Shown: in pieces, positions 1-9,097 of the stretch
How positions within the stretch are numbered: position 1 is the first letter of the stretch
How the letters are laid out: every line of letters begins with the position of its first letter
DNA from: Mycolicibacillus parakoreensis
GTDB lineage: Bacteria > Actinomycetota > Actinomycetes > Mycobacteriales > Mycobacteriaceae
DNA length: 64,000 nt
Assembly: GCF_022370835.2 (NCBI RefSeq)
Contig: NZ_CP092365.1
Span: 3,100,001-3,164,000, forward strand
Direction: 5' to 3'
Notes under the pieces: model-generated
Told to the model about the DNA's origin: nothing
The model's database searches: none
What the model saw: only the letters and a program-made list of their open reading frames with translations
Translations under genes and position numbers: made by a program

Positions 1-210
1 GGTGGGCGGGGCGGCCCCGGCGGCTCCCCACGCCGGGGCGCCCACGTCGGCACCACCGCGGCGGGGCCCGGGTCGCCGCCGCCGCTGACCTGGTGGGGGA
101 CTCGATCGTGCGCCGCGCGCCGCGGGCCCGCAAGTCAGTGCCCGCCCGCGTGCTCACCGCTGTGGATGGCCGTCGGCGCCGACGCCGGCGCGCGGCTACC
201 GTCGCCGGAC
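1..210. other. Left edge, no confidently assignable gene
   Basis: Very GC-rich stretch before the mycosin gene. The plus-strand frame 2 runs from the edge to a TGA at 86-88 and encodes a Pro/Arg/Ala-rich string that could be the tail of an upstream ESX-4 gene (eccD4 is the usual neighbour), but I see no recognisable domain. The other frames stay open only because of base composition. A TACCGT hexamer at 197-202 lies 8 nt before the ATG at 211 and could be the -10 box of the mycosin gene. Confidence 0.3.
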
Positions 211-1584
211 ATGACCGGTGTCCGGGCGCTGCTGATCGTCGCCGTGCTGCTGATGCTGCCGGCGGCGACGGCCCACGGGCTGACCCCGCCGCGGGTGGAC
301 CCGCAGTGGCTGCCCGACCCGGCCCCGCCCGCGCCGCCGCAGCCCACCGTCCGCCAGCGGCCCTGTGCGGTGCTCACCGACGAGCCGGCCCGGCACCCAC
401 CCGGGGCCGCCACCCAGCTCGACGGTCTGGGGTTGGCGGAGGTCTGGCCGCTGACCCGCGGCGACGGGGTGCGGGTCGCGGTCATCGACACCGGCGTGCA
501 CCGCCACCGGCAGCTGGCCGATCTGGTGGCCGGCGGCGACTACGTGGCCACCGGCTCCGGCGACGAGGACTGCGACGGGCACGGCACCCTGGTGGCCGGG
601 ATCATCGCCGCCGCCCCCGAGGCGACCGCCCCGTTCAGCGGGGTGGCCCCGGGGGCCACCGTGCTGACGATCCGCCAATCGAGCACCGTGTACTCCCCGG
701 CCGCCGCGCCGTGGCGGCCCGGCGTCGGCGACGTCGACACGATGGCGGCGGCGGTGCGCACCGCCGCCGACCTGGGTGCGGCGGTGATCAACATCGCGGT
801 CACCGCCTGCGTGCCGGCCGACGGCGCCGTGGCCGACCGGGCCCTGGGCGCGGCGCTGGCCTACGCGGTCGAGGTCAAAGACGCCGTCGTGATCGCCGCG
901 GCCGGCGGCACTGCGGACTGTCCGGCGCAGCCGGCGGATGCGACCTGGGCGAGTGCGACCGCGGTGGCCAGCCCGGCCTGGTACGACGACTACGTGCTCG
1001 CCGTGGGGTCGGTCGACCACGACGGGAACCCGTCGGCGTTCACGCTGCCCGGGCCGTGGCTGGATGTGGCCGCCCCCGGGCAGGCGGTGGTGTCGTTGAG
1101 CCCGACCGCAGACGGGCTGGTCACCACCCGCGCCGGCGCGCCGATCGAGGGCACCGGGTATGCCGCCGCGGTGGTCAGCGGGGTGGCCGCCCTGGTCCGC
1201 GCCCGGTTTCCGGACTGGACGGCACCGCAGGTCCGCCGGCGGCTCACCGACACCGCCCACGCCCCGCAGACCGGGTGGAACCCGCTGGTCGGCCACGGTG
1301 TGATCGACCCGGCCGCGGCGCTCTCCGCGCAGGGCCCCCCGGGCGCGGACCCCGAGGTGCCCGCCCCGGCACCGTCGCGCCCACCCGCCCCGACGCCGCT
1401 GCCCAGCTTCACCGCCCCGGTCAGGGTGCACCCGACCGAGACACCCACCGCCGCGTCCGCCCCGCCTGGCCCGGGCCGCGTCCCGGCGCGCGCCGCGCTC
1501 TCCGGCGGGGTGGGCGCGCTGGCCGCCCTGGCGGCCGGGTGGCTGTGGTGGGACCGGTCCCGCGCCGCTGAGCACCGACGGTGA
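211..1584 (+). CDS. mycP4: ESX-4 mycosin (subtilisin-like), probably catalytically inactive
   Basis: Membrane-anchored mycosin of a type VII secretion system, 457 residues from the ATG at 211. An in-frame ATG at 166 is possible, but 211 begins a clean signal peptide (hydrophobic core, residues 5-20). The subtilase Asp motif VIDTGV has Asp93 and the His motif CDGHGTLVAGI has His124. The mycosin signatures PAWYDDYVLAVGSVD and PWLDVAAPG follow. The Ser motif, normally GTS, reads EGTGYAAAVVSG, with Gly316 in the nucleophile position, and the oxyanion Asn motif AAGN reads AAGG (Gly233). A Pro-rich linker then leads to one C-terminal membrane helix (about 430-448) and a basic tail. Family knowledge: mycosins stabilise ESX complexes, and protease activity is dispensable for secretion in studied systems. 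I assign it to ESX-4 because cutinase genes and the alpha operon follow, as in other mycobacteria. eccB4, expected next door, is absent. Confidence 0.85.
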   Translation: MTGVRALLIVAVLLMLPAATAHGLTPPRVDPQWLPDPAPPAPPQPTVRQRPCAVLTDEPARHPPGAATQLDGLGLAEVWPLTRGDGVRVAVIDTGVHRHRQLADLVAGGDYVATGSGDEDCDGHGTLVAGIIAAAPEATAPFSGVAPGATVLTIRQSSTVYSPAAAPWRPGVGDVDTMAAAVRTAADLGAAVINIAVTACVPADGAVADRALGAALAYAVEVKDAVVIAAAGGTADCPAQPADATWASATAVASPAWYDDYVLAVGSVDHDGNPSAFTLPGPWLDVAAPGQAVVSLSPTADGLVTTRAGAPIEGTGYAAAVVSGVAALVRARFPDWTAPQVRRRLTDTAHAPQTGWNPLVGHGVIDPAAALSAQGPPGADPEVPAPAPSRPPAPTPLPSFTAPVRVHPTETPTAASAPPGPGRVPARAALSGGVGALAALAAGWLWWDRSRAAEHRR

Positions 1585-1585
1585 T

Positions 1586-1610
1586 CCCGCCGGCGGCGGG
1601 GCCCGGCGGG
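1586..1610 (+). terminator. GC hairpin after mycP4
   Basis: Two 8-nt arms, CCCGCCGG (1586-1593) and CCGGCGGG (1603-1610), flank a 9-nt loop directly after the mycP4 stop codon. No T-run follows, which is usual for mycobacterial terminator-like hairpins. Assignment as a terminator is inference. Confidence 0.45.
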
Positions 1611-1652
1611 TGGGTCCCCGGTAGGGCGGCGACGCGCCCCGGCGCGACCCGC

Positions 1653-1658
1653 TAGCCT
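1653..1658 (+). promoter_or_regulatory. -10 box for leaderless cutinase mRNA
   Basis: TAGCCT matches the mycobacterial TANNNT -10 consensus. Six nucleotides later a GTG (1665) falls in the cutinase frame, at the position expected for the transcription start. No Shine-Dalgarno sequence is present. Confidence 0.5.
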
Positions 1659-1664
1659 GTGATG

Positions 1665-2378
1665 GTGCAATCTGTGAACGTGTCCGGGCCGTACTTCGCC
1701 CGCCTCCTCGGTTCGGTGGCCGCGGCGATGCTCGCGGTCGGTTTCCTGCTCGTCACCCCCACCGCCTTGCCGTCGGCGGCCGCCGACGACGACTGCACCG
1801 ACGTCGAGGTGCTCTTCGCCCGCGGCACCAGCGAACCGCCCGGCATCGGCCGGGTCGGCGCCGCCTTCGTCGACGCGTTGCGCCAGCAGACCAGCCAGAG
1901 CATCGGCGTCTACCCGGTCGACTACCCGGCCGGGCGTCTGCAGCTCGGCGGCGGCGACGGCGCCAACGACACGATCGACCGGGTGAAGTTCATGGCCGAC
2001 AAGTGCCCCGACACCCAGCTGGTGCTCGGCGGGTACTCCCAGGGCGCGTCGGTGATGGACATCGTCACCGGCACCCCGGTCGGCATCAGCTGGGGCTCGT
2101 CGCTGCCCGCGGAGTTCGCCGACAACGTCGCGGCGGTGGCGGTGTTCGGCAACGCCGCCAACCGTATGGGCGGGCCGATCACCACCCAGAGCGCGCTGTT
2201 CGCGTCCAAGGCGATCGACCTGTGCAACCCCGGTGACCCGATCTGCCACGAGGGCCCGGGCAACGAGTGGCAGGACCACACCGACGGCTACATCCCCGTC
2301 TACACCAACCAGGCCGCCACGTTCGTCGCCGGCAGGCTCGCCCCGTCGCACCTCACCCCTGACGGCTTCATCAATTAG
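1665..2378 (+). CDS. Secreted cutinase-family esterase
   Basis: Cutinase-like alpha/beta hydrolase of 237 residues. The start at GTG 1665 is chosen because it sits 6 nt after a TAGCCT box; ATG 1662 and GTG 1659 are in the same frame. An N-terminal hydrophobic segment ending near SAAADDD is a Sec signal peptide, so the enzyme is exported. The cutinase core begins with [15 protein letters not shown]. The nucleophile motif GGYSQGA has Ser125, Asp191 lies in PGDPIC, and His205 lies in QDHTDGY, so the triad is intact. The four core cysteines fit the family disulfides. Mycobacterial cutinase-like proteins (Culp) hydrolyse esters and phospholipids rather than plant cutin. It is followed after 18 nt by a second cutinase, corresponding by position to cut3/cut4 beside ESX-4 in M. 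tuberculosis. The natural substrate cannot be read from the sequence. Confidence 0.9.
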   Translation: MQSVNVSGPYFARLLGSVAAAMLAVGFLLVTPTALPSAAADDDCTDVEVLFARGTSEPPGIGRVGAAFVDALRQQTSQSIGVYPVDYPAGRLQLGGGDGANDTIDRVKFMADKCPDTQLVLGGYSQGASVMDIVTGTPVGISWGSSLPAEFADNVAAVAVFGNAANRMGGPITTQSALFASKAIDLCNPGDPICHEGPGNEWQDHTDGYIPVYTNQAATFVAGRLAPSHLTPDGFIN

Positions 2379-2384
2379 ATGCGC

Positions 2385-2390
2385 TAATAT
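2385..2390 (+). promoter_or_regulatory. -10 box for second cutinase, leaderless
   Basis: TAATAT lies in a short AT-rich island between the two cutinases. It is followed by 6 nt and the GTG at 2397, so the transcript should begin at or next to the start codon. There is no ribosome binding site. Confidence 0.6.
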
Positions 2391-2396
2391 ATCGGC

Positions 2397-3062
2397 GTGG
2401 ATATTCTTCGTCGTCGTTCCCGCATCCTGGCCACAGTGTTGGCTCCGGTGGCGCTGTTGATGGCGTCCACGCTGCTCCCGACGCCGTTGTCGGCACTGCT
2501 GCCGACCGCGTCGGCGGCGTGTTCGGACATCGAGGTGGTGTTCGCCCGCGGCACCAACGACTCGCCGGGGGCGGGCAGCGTCGGCAATGCGTTCATCAGC
2601 GCCCTGCGTTCCCAGGTGGGCGGCCGCTCGGTGGGGGTGTACGGGGTGAACTACCCGGCCAGCTACGACTTCCGGGCCGCCGCCGACGGCGCCAACGACG
2701 CCAGCGCCCACGTGCAGGGCACCGTCAACAACTGCCCCGACACCCGGATCGTGCTCGGCGGCTACTCGCAGGGCGCCGCGGTCATCGACGTGATCGCCGC
2801 CTCCCCGGTGCCGGGGTTGGGCTTCTCCGCGCCGCTGCCGCCGGGCACCGACGGCCACGTCGCTGCGATCGCGGTGTTCGGCAACCCGTCGGCCAAGCTG
2901 GGCCAGCCGCTGACCAACAGCCCGGTCTACGGCAACCGCACCATCGACCTGTGCGCCAACGGCGACCCGGTCTGCTCCGCCGGCGACGACTTCGATGCCC
3001 ACACCGGCTACGTGCCCGGGTTGACCAACCAGGCGGCGGCGTTCGTCGCCAGCCACCTGTAG
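2397..3062 (+). CDS. Secreted cutinase-family esterase (second copy)
   Basis: Cutinase of 221 residues starting at GTG 2397, the position predicted by the TAATAT box just upstream. Signal peptide: basic RRRSR, a hydrophobic stretch to about residue 35, and cleavage near TASAA. The core starts CSDIEVVFARGTND. The triad is Ser124 in GGYSQGA, Asp190 in NGDPVC and His202 in DAHTGY. It is a close paralogue of the preceding cutinase (shared VFARGT, DGANDA and NCPDT-like motifs and the C-terminal NQAA-FVA block), which points to tandem duplication followed by divergence. Its own promoter suggests independent expression. Product location is extracellular or cell wall. The substrate is probably a medium- or long-chain ester, inferred from the family. 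Confidence 0.9.
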   Translation: MDILRRRSRILATVLAPVALLMASTLLPTPLSALLPTASAACSDIEVVFARGTNDSPGAGSVGNAFISALRSQVGGRSVGVYGVNYPASYDFRAAADGANDASAHVQGTVNNCPDTRIVLGGYSQGAAVIDVIAASPVPGLGFSAPLPPGTDGHVAAIAVFGNPSAKLGQPLTNSPVYGNRTIDLCANGDPVCSAGDDFDAHTGYVPGLTNQAAAFVASHL

Positions 3063-3115
3063 GCGCGTTCGGCAGGGTCGCCTCGAACGGGGTCGCGCCC
3101 GTCCGGTCGCCGCCC

Positions 3116-3985
3116 TCAGCCCGTCCGCACCCCGATGTTCAGCGCGGCCAGCACCCTGGTCGGGGCGGCGGCGTCGGGCTCGGGCTGCTGGGCCAGCAAC
3201 CCGCTCGGATCGTAGAGGCCGTCGGTGTCGTTGCGGGTGTCGCGGCCGCGGTGGGCGGTGTAGGGCTCCGCAGTGGAGAACACCGCGTCGTTGAGGGTGT
3301 CGTCGAAGTAGAGCTGGGTGGTGCGCACCAGGCGTTTGTTCAGGTGCACCCGCAGGTGGATGTGCACGGCACGCCCCGCATACCAGCCCGGATAGATCGA
3401 GGTGAACCGCACGATCCCGGTGGCGTCGGTGACCTGCGCGCCGCGCAGGTAGGTGCTGGGGTCGGTGCGGGGGCTCTGCCGGTCACCGACGCTGTAGGAG
3501 CCGTCCGAGGGGGTGCCGGCCGGGCGCGGCGGCCGCTCGGGGGCTGCCCCGCCCTCCGGCGGGGGCGGGGGCGGGGGCCCGGAACCGAGCCGGTCGGAGG
3601 CGGTCTCGAAGCCGGAGTAGACCCCCTCGGCGTCGCAGTGCCAGATCTCGACGACGGCGTCGCGCACCGGGTCGCCGTCGCCGCCCGACGAGCAGGTGTC
3701 GAGGTCGACCACCCGCAACATCAACTCCAGCGGCACCCCGGTGCGGTCCTCGCGGATGTCGGAGCGGATGTCGTCGACGTCGAACCAGTACGGGCCCTCG
3801 GTCTCCTCGGCGGTGGCCGGACAGGCCGGCGCGGCCGACAGCAGTGCCCGCAACGCCGCATCGTCGCCGGTCTGCTGCCGGTCTGCGGTGTCGGTGCCGG
3901 CCCGCGAGCCGCAGCCGGCCAGCAGCCCGCCGAGGCCTAGCGCGCCCGCGCCGACCAGGATTTCGCGACGACCGGTGTGAACCAT
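3116..3985 (-). CDS. Lipoprotein-like intradiol ring-cleavage dioxygenase homologue
   Basis: Predicted 289-residue exported protein. ATG 3985 is favoured over an upstream start at 4027 because an AGAGGAAG ribosome binding site lies 9 nt before it. The N-terminus has twin arginines (TGRREIL), a Gly/Leu-rich hydrophobic stretch and the lipobox LLAGC (Cys25), so it is probably a Tat- or Sec-exported lipoprotein. The C-terminal two thirds match the protocatechuate/catechol dioxygenase fold. Iron-ligand Tyr candidates are in TEGPYWF and YPGWYAGR, and the two His are in HIHLRVH. A seven-proline run and Pro/Glu-rich insert (around 140-160) interrupt the domain. The family normally cleaves catechols in the cytosol; exported lipoprotein forms are known in actinobacteria with no established substrate. 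It is convergent with the cutinases. Confidence 0.8.
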   Translation of the reverse strand: MVHTGRREILVGAGALGLGGLLAGCGSRAGTDTADRQQTGDDAALRALLSAAPACPATAEETEGPYWFDVDDIRSDIREDRTGVPLELMLRVVDLDTCSSGGDGDPVRDAVVEIWHCDAEGVYSGFETASDRLGSGPPPPPPPEGGAAPERPPRPAGTPSDGSYSVGDRQSPRTDPSTYLRGAQVTDATGIVRFTSIYPGWYAGRAVHIHLRVHLNKRLVRTTQLYFDDTLNDAVFSTAEPYTAHRGRDTRNDTDGLYDPSGLLAQQPEPDAAAPTRVLAALNIGVRTG

Positions 3986-4063
3986 CCGCTGGGCTTCCTC
4001 TCGTGTCCGGTTGATCTCGGCCGCCACGTTATGCGGCGCGGCTGGCCGCCGGCTTTGCCCCGC

Positions 4064-4927
4064 TTAAGTCTCCGATGAGTCACGCCGCACCCGCAGGTCA
4101 CGGGTGACGACGGTGCGGGCGGCGAGCTGATCGTCGGGCGGGTAGTCCACCCCCACCAGGGTGAGTCCGCGGGCCGGCGCGGCGGCGTAATCGCTGGATC
4201 GCCGCCTCAGGTCGAGCAGGCCGGTGACCCAGTCGCGGTCGCGGCGGCCCTCCCCCACCGCCAGCAGCGCCCCCACCAGTGACCGGACCATGTTCCAGCA
4301 GAACGCGTCGGCGACCACCCGGGCGGTGATCACGTGGTGCTCCCGAACCCAGGCGAACTCCTGCAGATCGCGAACCGTGGTGGCGCCGCGGCGGTGGCGG
4401 CAGAACGCCGCGAAGTCGTGCAACCCCAGCAGCGGCGCGCAGGCCGCGTTCATCGCGTCGACGTCGAGCTCCCGCGGCCAGGCGGTGACGAACCGGGCGT
4501 GCTGCGGCTCCACCCCGTAGGGGGCGGTGGACAGCCGGTAGCGGTAGTGGCGGCGCAGCGCGGCGAAGCGGGCGTCGAACCCGGCGGGGGCGCGGCTGAT
4601 CGCGCGCACCCGCACGTCGGAGGGCAGGAACCGGGCCAGGCGACGCACCAGCGCCAAGAACTCCGGCTGGTCGGGCCGCGGGGTGCGCGAGTAGGCGTGG
4701 CGCAGCGCATCGGTCGGCACGTCGACGTGGGCCACCTGCTGTTCGGCGTGCACTCCGGCGTCGGTGCGTCCGGCCACCACCAGCCGCAGCGGAGTGCGGA
4801 ACACCGTCGTCAGCGCGTCACCGACGGTGCCCGCCACGGTGCGCTGACCCGTCTGGACGGCCCAGCCGGCGAACTCGGTGCCGTCGTAGGCGAGATCGAG
4901 GCGCAGCCGGGTCGACGGTGCGCTCAC
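4064..4927 (-). CDS. truA: tRNA pseudouridine(38-40) synthase
   Basis: Isomerises uridines 38-40 in the anticodon stem-loop of many tRNAs. The 287-residue protein begins [19 protein letters not shown] and carries the catalytic motif [10 protein letters not shown] (nucleophile Asp56). Later family motifs include [23 protein letters not shown] and the [14 protein letters not shown] block. It starts with GTG 14 nt after the rplQ stop, so it is probably the last cistron of the alpha operon and translationally coupled; no clear ribosome binding site is seen. The position next to rplQ is conserved in actinobacteria. Confidence 0.95.
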   Translation of the reverse strand: MSAPSTRLRLDLAYDGTEFAGWAVQTGQRTVAGTVGDALTTVFRTPLRLVVAGRTDAGVHAEQQVAHVDVPTDALRHAYSRTPRPDQPEFLALVRRLARFLPSDVRVRAISRAPAGFDARFAALRRHYRYRLSTAPYGVEPQHARFVTAWPRELDVDAMNAACAPLLGLHDFAAFCRHRRGATTVRDLQEFAWVREHHVITARVVADAFCWNMVRSLVGALLAVGEGRRDRDWVTGLLDLRRRSSDYAAAPARGLTLVGVDYPPDDQLAARTVVTRDLRVRRDSSET

Positions 4928-4941
4928 CCGTTCAGGCCCGC

Positions 4942-5511
4942 TCAGGCGTCGTCGGTGTCGTCCGCGGTCTCGCCGGTCTGCTCCGCGGCGTCCTCGGCCG
5001 GCGCCACGGGCTCCTCGGCCTCGGCGTCCGCCCCGGCCTGCGACTCGGCTTCCGCCTCGGCCCCGGTCTGCTCGGCGGCGGTCTTGGCCCGCGCGTTGTC
5101 GGCGGCGGTCTTGGCCGCCGACCGGCGCGCCCGGTCGGCCTCGGAGGTGACCGTCTTCTCCTGCACCAGCTCGATCACCGCCATCGGCGCGTTGTCGCCC
5201 TGGCGCGGCTCGATTTTGATGATGCGGGTGTACCCGCCGTTGCGGTCGGCGAAGTGCGGGCCGATCTCGGCGAACAGGATGTGCACCACGTCCTTGTCGC
5301 GGATCTTTTTGAGCACCTCACGCCGGTTGTGCAGCGCACCCTTCTTGGCGTGGGTGATCAGCTTCTCGGCGTAGGGCCGCAATGCCCGTGCCTTGGCTTC
5401 GGTCGTCCGGATCCGGCCATGCTCGAACAAGGACGTGGCCAGGTTCGCCAGAATCGCCTTCTGGTGCGAGGAGGACCCGCCGAGGCGGGGACCCTTGGTG
5501 GGCTTGGGCAT
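4942..5511 (-). CDS. rplQ: 50S ribosomal protein L17
   Basis: Large-subunit protein near the exit tunnel. Residues 1-120 are canonical L17: [20 protein letters not shown], then [12 protein letters not shown] and [22 protein letters not shown]. About 70 further residues form an Ala/Glu/Asp-rich, probably disordered acidic tail, found in mycobacterial L17 but not in the roughly 120-residue proteins of most bacteria. It lies 59 nt downstream of rpoA, with a purine-rich ribosome binding site before ATG 5511. Confidence 0.97.
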   Translation of the reverse strand: MPKPTKGPRLGGSSSHQKAILANLATSLFEHGRIRTTEAKARALRPYAEKLITHAKKGALHNRREVLKKIRDKDVVHILFAEIGPHFADRNGGYTRIIKIEPRQGDNAPMAVIELVQEKTVTSEADRARRSAAKTAADNARAKTAAEQTGAEAEAESQAGADAEAEEPVAPAEDAAEQTGETADDTDDA

Positions 5512-5570
5512 TGGGACTTCTCCTAAATGGGGCCGACCCCCGTATCAGGTAGGGCCGGGACGGAATGGTG

Positions 5571-6656
<1,086 letters not shown>

Positions 6657-6719
6657 CTAGGTTGTCCCGCGCCGATCCGCCTGGCCCGGCTCGGCCGCGC
6701 CGGCGATCGCCGCGGGTGG

Positions 6720-6741
6720 CCCCGCACCACACGGTGCGGGG
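6720..6741 (-). terminator. Hairpin between rpsD and rpoA
   Basis: Perfect 9-bp stem, CCCCGCACC (6720-6728) and GGTGCGGGG (6733-6741), with a 4-nt loop, 5 nt beyond the rpsD stop codon inside the alpha operon. It has no U-tract on the minus strand. It may attenuate transcription or protect or process the mRNA rather than end it, because rpoA and rplQ must still be expressed. Confidence 0.5.
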
Positions 6742-6746
6742 TACTG

Positions 6747-7352
6747 CTACTTCGAGTAGAACTCGACGATCAGCTGCTCGGTGAGCGGGATGTCGATCTG
6801 TGCTCGCTCCGGCAGCTGGTGGACCAGGATGCGCTGCCGCTCCCCGACCACCTGCAACCAGGCGGGGATCGGACGCTCGCCGGCGGTCTCGCGGGCGATC
6901 TGGAACGGCAGGGTGTTCAGCGATTTCTCCCGCACATCGATGATGTCGTACTGCGACACCCGGTAGCTGGGGATGTCGACCTTGACCCCGTTGACGGTGA
7001 AGTGGCCGTGGCTGACCAGCTGGCGGGCCATCCGACGGGTCCGGGCCAGCCCGGCGCGGTAGACGACGTTGTCCAGCCGGCTCTCGAGGATCTTCAGCAG
7101 CTCATCGCCGGTCTTGGCGGCGCGGCTGGCGGCCTCCTCGTAGTAACGGCGGAACTGCTTTTCCATCACGCCGTAGGTGAAGCGGGCTTTCTGCTTCTCC
7201 TGCAGCTGCAGCCGGAATTCGCTCTCCTTGACCCGGGCGCGGCCGTGCTGGCCGGGCGGGTAGGGGCGCTTCTCGAAGGCCTGGTCGCCGCCGATCAGGT
7301 CGACACCGAGTCGACGCGATTTGCGGGTGGCGGGTCCGGTGTAACGAGCCAT
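6747..7352 (-). CDS. rpsD: 30S ribosomal protein S4
   Basis: Primary 16S rRNA-binding protein, 201 residues, important for small-subunit assembly and decoding accuracy. It starts ARYTGPATRKSRRLGVDL and lacks the N-terminal zinc cysteines, so it is a zinc-free S4. The S4 RNA-binding domain follows (RLDNVVYRAGLARTRRMARQ, then HGHFTVNG). GAGGAGGAGAA precedes ATG 7352, 24 nt after rpsK. Confidence 0.98.
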   Translation of the reverse strand: MARYTGPATRKSRRLGVDLIGGDQAFEKRPYPPGQHGRARVKESEFRLQLQEKQKARFTYGVMEKQFRRYYEEAASRAAKTGDELLKILESRLDNVVYRAGLARTRRMARQLVSHGHFTVNGVKVDIPSYRVSQYDIIDVREKSLNTLPFQIARETAGERPIPAWLQVVGERQRILVHQLPERAQIDIPLTEQLIVEFYSK

Positions 7353-7376
7353 GTTTGTTCTCCTCCTCGAACCCGT

Positions 7377-7790
7377 CTAGACCCGGCGCCGCTTGGGCGG
7401 ACGGCAGCCGTTGTGCGGCTGCGGGGTGACATCGGAAATTGCCCCGACCTCCAGGCCGGCGGCCTGCAGCGATCGGATCGCGGTCTCCCGGCCGGAGCCG
7501 GGCCCCTTGACGAACACGTCCACCTTGCGCACACCGTGCTCCTGGGCCTTGCGGGCGGCGTTCTCGGCGGCCAGCTGCGCGGCGAACGGGGTCGACTTGC
7601 GCGAGCCCTTGAACCCGACGTGGCCGGAGGACGCCCAGGCCAGCACGTTGCCGGCGGGGTCGGTGATCGTCACGATGGTGTTGTTGAAGGTGCTCTTGAT
7701 GTGCGCGGCACCGTGCGGAACGTTCTTCTTCTCCCGCCGACGGGACTTCTGCCCCTTCTTGGCGGAGGACGACGCTTTCTTCGTTGCCAT
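7377..7790 (-). CDS. rpsK: 30S ribosomal protein S11
   Basis: Small-subunit platform protein of 137 residues. It has a basic Lys-rich N-terminus ([15 protein letters not shown]) and the S11 motifs [30 protein letters not shown] and the terminal [13 protein letters not shown]. It begins 3 nt after the rpsM stop, indicating tight coupling in the alpha operon. Confidence 0.98.
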   Translation of the reverse strand: MATKKASSSAKKGQKSRRREKKNVPHGAAHIKSTFNNTIVTITDPAGNVLAWASSGHVGFKGSRKSTPFAAQLAAENAARKAQEHGVRKVDVFVKGPGSGRETAIRSLQAAGLEVGAISDVTPQPHNGCRPPKRRRV

Positions 7791-7793
7791 GGG

Positions 7794-8168
7794 TTACCTG
7801 GCCTTCTTCTTGCCGGCGATGGTGCGCTTGGGCCCCTTGCGGGTGCGCGCGTTGGTCTTGGTCCGCTGACCCCGGACCGGCAGGCCACGGCGGTGACGCA
7901 GACCCTGATAGCAGCCGATCTCGATTTTGCGGCGGATGTCGGCCTGGACCTCGCGGCGCAGGTCGCCCTCGACCTTGAGGTTGCCTTCGATGTAGTCACG
8001 CAGCTGGGTCAGCTGGTCATCGGTGAGGTCCTTGCTGCGCTGGTCCTTGTCGATGCCGGTGGCCGCGAGGATCTCGCGCGACCGGGTGCGGCCGACGCCG
8101 TAGATGTAGGTCAGCGCGATCTCCATCCGCTTATCACGCGGCAGATCGACGCCCACAAGTCGAGCCAT
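7794..8168 (-). CDS. rpsM: 30S ribosomal protein S13
   Basis: Head protein of the small subunit contacting P-site tRNA and the B1 bridges, 124 residues. Motifs: [29 protein letters not shown], and [20 protein letters not shown] in the basic tail that reaches tRNA. A long purine-rich run (AGAAGAAAAAGAAGGAA) lies before ATG 8168. It is separated from rpmJ by 187 nt, the longest gap in this operon. Confidence 0.98.
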   Translation of the reverse strand: MARLVGVDLPRDKRMEIALTYIYGVGRTRSREILAATGIDKDQRSKDLTDDQLTQLRDYIEGNLKVEGDLRREVQADIRRKIEIGCYQGLRHRRGLPVRGQRTKTNARTRKGPKRTIAGKKKAR

Positions 8169-8337
8169 AGGTGGCGTTCCTTCTTTTTCTTCTCGGGAGG
8201 TCTGGTCCCAGCCCGTCCCGGCCGACTGCTCCGGGGCCCGGCCTCCGTCCGGACGTGCGATGAGCGGCCACTCCGCTCACAGGTACTGGGAGGTCTGCAT
8301 TCAGTTGTGTCACTGGTCGGCCAAGCCGGTTGCCCAC

Positions 8338-8354
8338 CCGGGCCGTCGGCCCGG
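8338..8354 (-). terminator. Hairpin directly after rpmJ
   Basis: Stem CCGGGCC (8338-8344) / GGCCCGG (8348-8354) with a 3-nt loop, beginning 1 nt after the rpmJ stop and followed by about 170 nt with no gene before rpsM. It could uncouple infA-rpmJ from the rest of the alpha operon or mark an RNA processing site. No U-tract is visible. Confidence 0.45.
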
Positions 8355-8355
8355 A

Positions 8356-8469
8356 CTAGCCTTGCCGCTGCTTGTGCCGCGGATCGGAGCAGATCACCAT
8401 GACCCGCCCATGCCGGCGGATCACCCTGCATTTGTCGCAGATCGGCTTGACGCTCGGGTTCACCTTCAC
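8356..8469 (-). CDS. rpmJ: 50S ribosomal protein L36
   Basis: 37-residue protein, [13 protein letters not shown] then [12 protein letters not shown] and ending [10 protein letters not shown], with a GTG start at 8469. The three cysteines and the His form the zinc site, so this is the zinc-containing (C+) paralogue. It lies 30 nt downstream of infA, in the conserved infA-rpmJ-rpsM order. Confidence 0.97.
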
Positions 8470-8499
8470 GGCTGTTGTGATCCTGTTCTCGCTGGTTGC

Positions 8500-8721
8500 T
8501 TACTTGTACCGGTAGACAATGCGGCCTCGGCTGAGGTCATAGGGGGACAGCTCCACGACCACCCGGTCCTCCGGGAGGATCCGGATGTAGTGCTGGCGCA
8601 TCTTGCCACTGATGTGGGCGAGCACCTTGTGTCCGTTCTCCAACTCAATGCGGAACATCGCATTGGGCAGCGGCTCAACCACGCGGCCTTCGACCTCAAT
8701 GGCGCCGTCTTTTTTGGCCAT
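8500..8721 (-). CDS. infA: Translation initiation factor IF-1
   Basis: 73-residue OB-fold protein that binds the ribosomal A site during initiation. The sequence is canonical: [19 protein letters not shown], then [20 protein letters not shown] and the final [10 protein letters not shown]. It is the first gene of the alpha operon, with a purine-rich GGAGG/GAGAAG region before ATG 8721 and a promoter-like pair of hexamers about 160 nt upstream. Confidence 0.98.
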
Positions 8722-8878
8722 GACTTCTCGGCGTTCCTCCGTTTTGTCTGTTCCGGTGTGTCAGCGCAGCCCGGTCCGACTCCAAAACGTGAGCCGATGG
8801 TCGGAAATTCTGCGAAGATTCCAGGACTTCCAGGACAGGGCACGCAACGAGTCGGCGCGACGACCGCACCGACGCTCC

Positions 8879-8907
8879 ACGATACCCGCATCCTCGGCGT
8901 CGGCCAA
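8879..8907 (-). promoter_or_regulatory. Candidate alpha-operon promoter
   Basis: Read on the minus strand: -35 TTGGCC (8902-8907), 17-nt spacer, -10 TATCGT (8879-8884). This predicts a start near 8872 and an infA leader of roughly 150 nt. The -35 hexamer is identical to that of the S10 promoter candidate and the -10 hexamer to that upstream of rpsL. Confidence 0.6.
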
Positions 8908-8967
8908 AATCCGTGCCGGGTGCCCCACCGGGGGCGCCGGCGACGCGGGCCGATCCCGGTCCCGATG

Positions 8968-8996
8968 TTGGATTCTGCCAGGGCGTCGGGTATAGA
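8968..8996 (+). promoter_or_regulatory. Candidate promoter of the LLM gene at 9098
   Basis: TTGGAT (8968-8973), 17-nt spacer, TATAGA (8991-8996), giving a start near 9003 and a leader of about 95 nt before ATG 9098. Together with the alpha promoter it accounts for most of the 376-nt gene-free interval 8722-9097, in which I see nothing else. Confidence 0.5.
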
Positions 8997-9097
8997 CCGG
9001 GGTGGACCCCACATCGCCCGCGGTGACCGAGCCAGCATCGATCCATCACCGATTTGCCGCCGCGGTCCCCGACGAGCAGACCCCGAGGAGCCATCCG

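Noticed and set aside
1..88. Plus-strand frame ending at 86-88 as the 3' end of eccD4
   Set aside because: The Pro/Ala/Arg-rich tail matches nothing I can identify, so it is reported only as an unassigned edge.
93..3062. Long open frames antisense to or in other frames of mycP4 and the cutinases
   Set aside because: They are Arg/Gly/Pro-rich, have no recognisable motifs, and result from the very high GC content; the frame with signal peptides and catalytic motifs is the real one.
8170..8355. A small gene in the 187-nt gap between rpmJ and rpsM
   Set aside because: No frame gives a plausible protein with a ribosome binding site. Only a hairpin and the rpsM purine run are visible.
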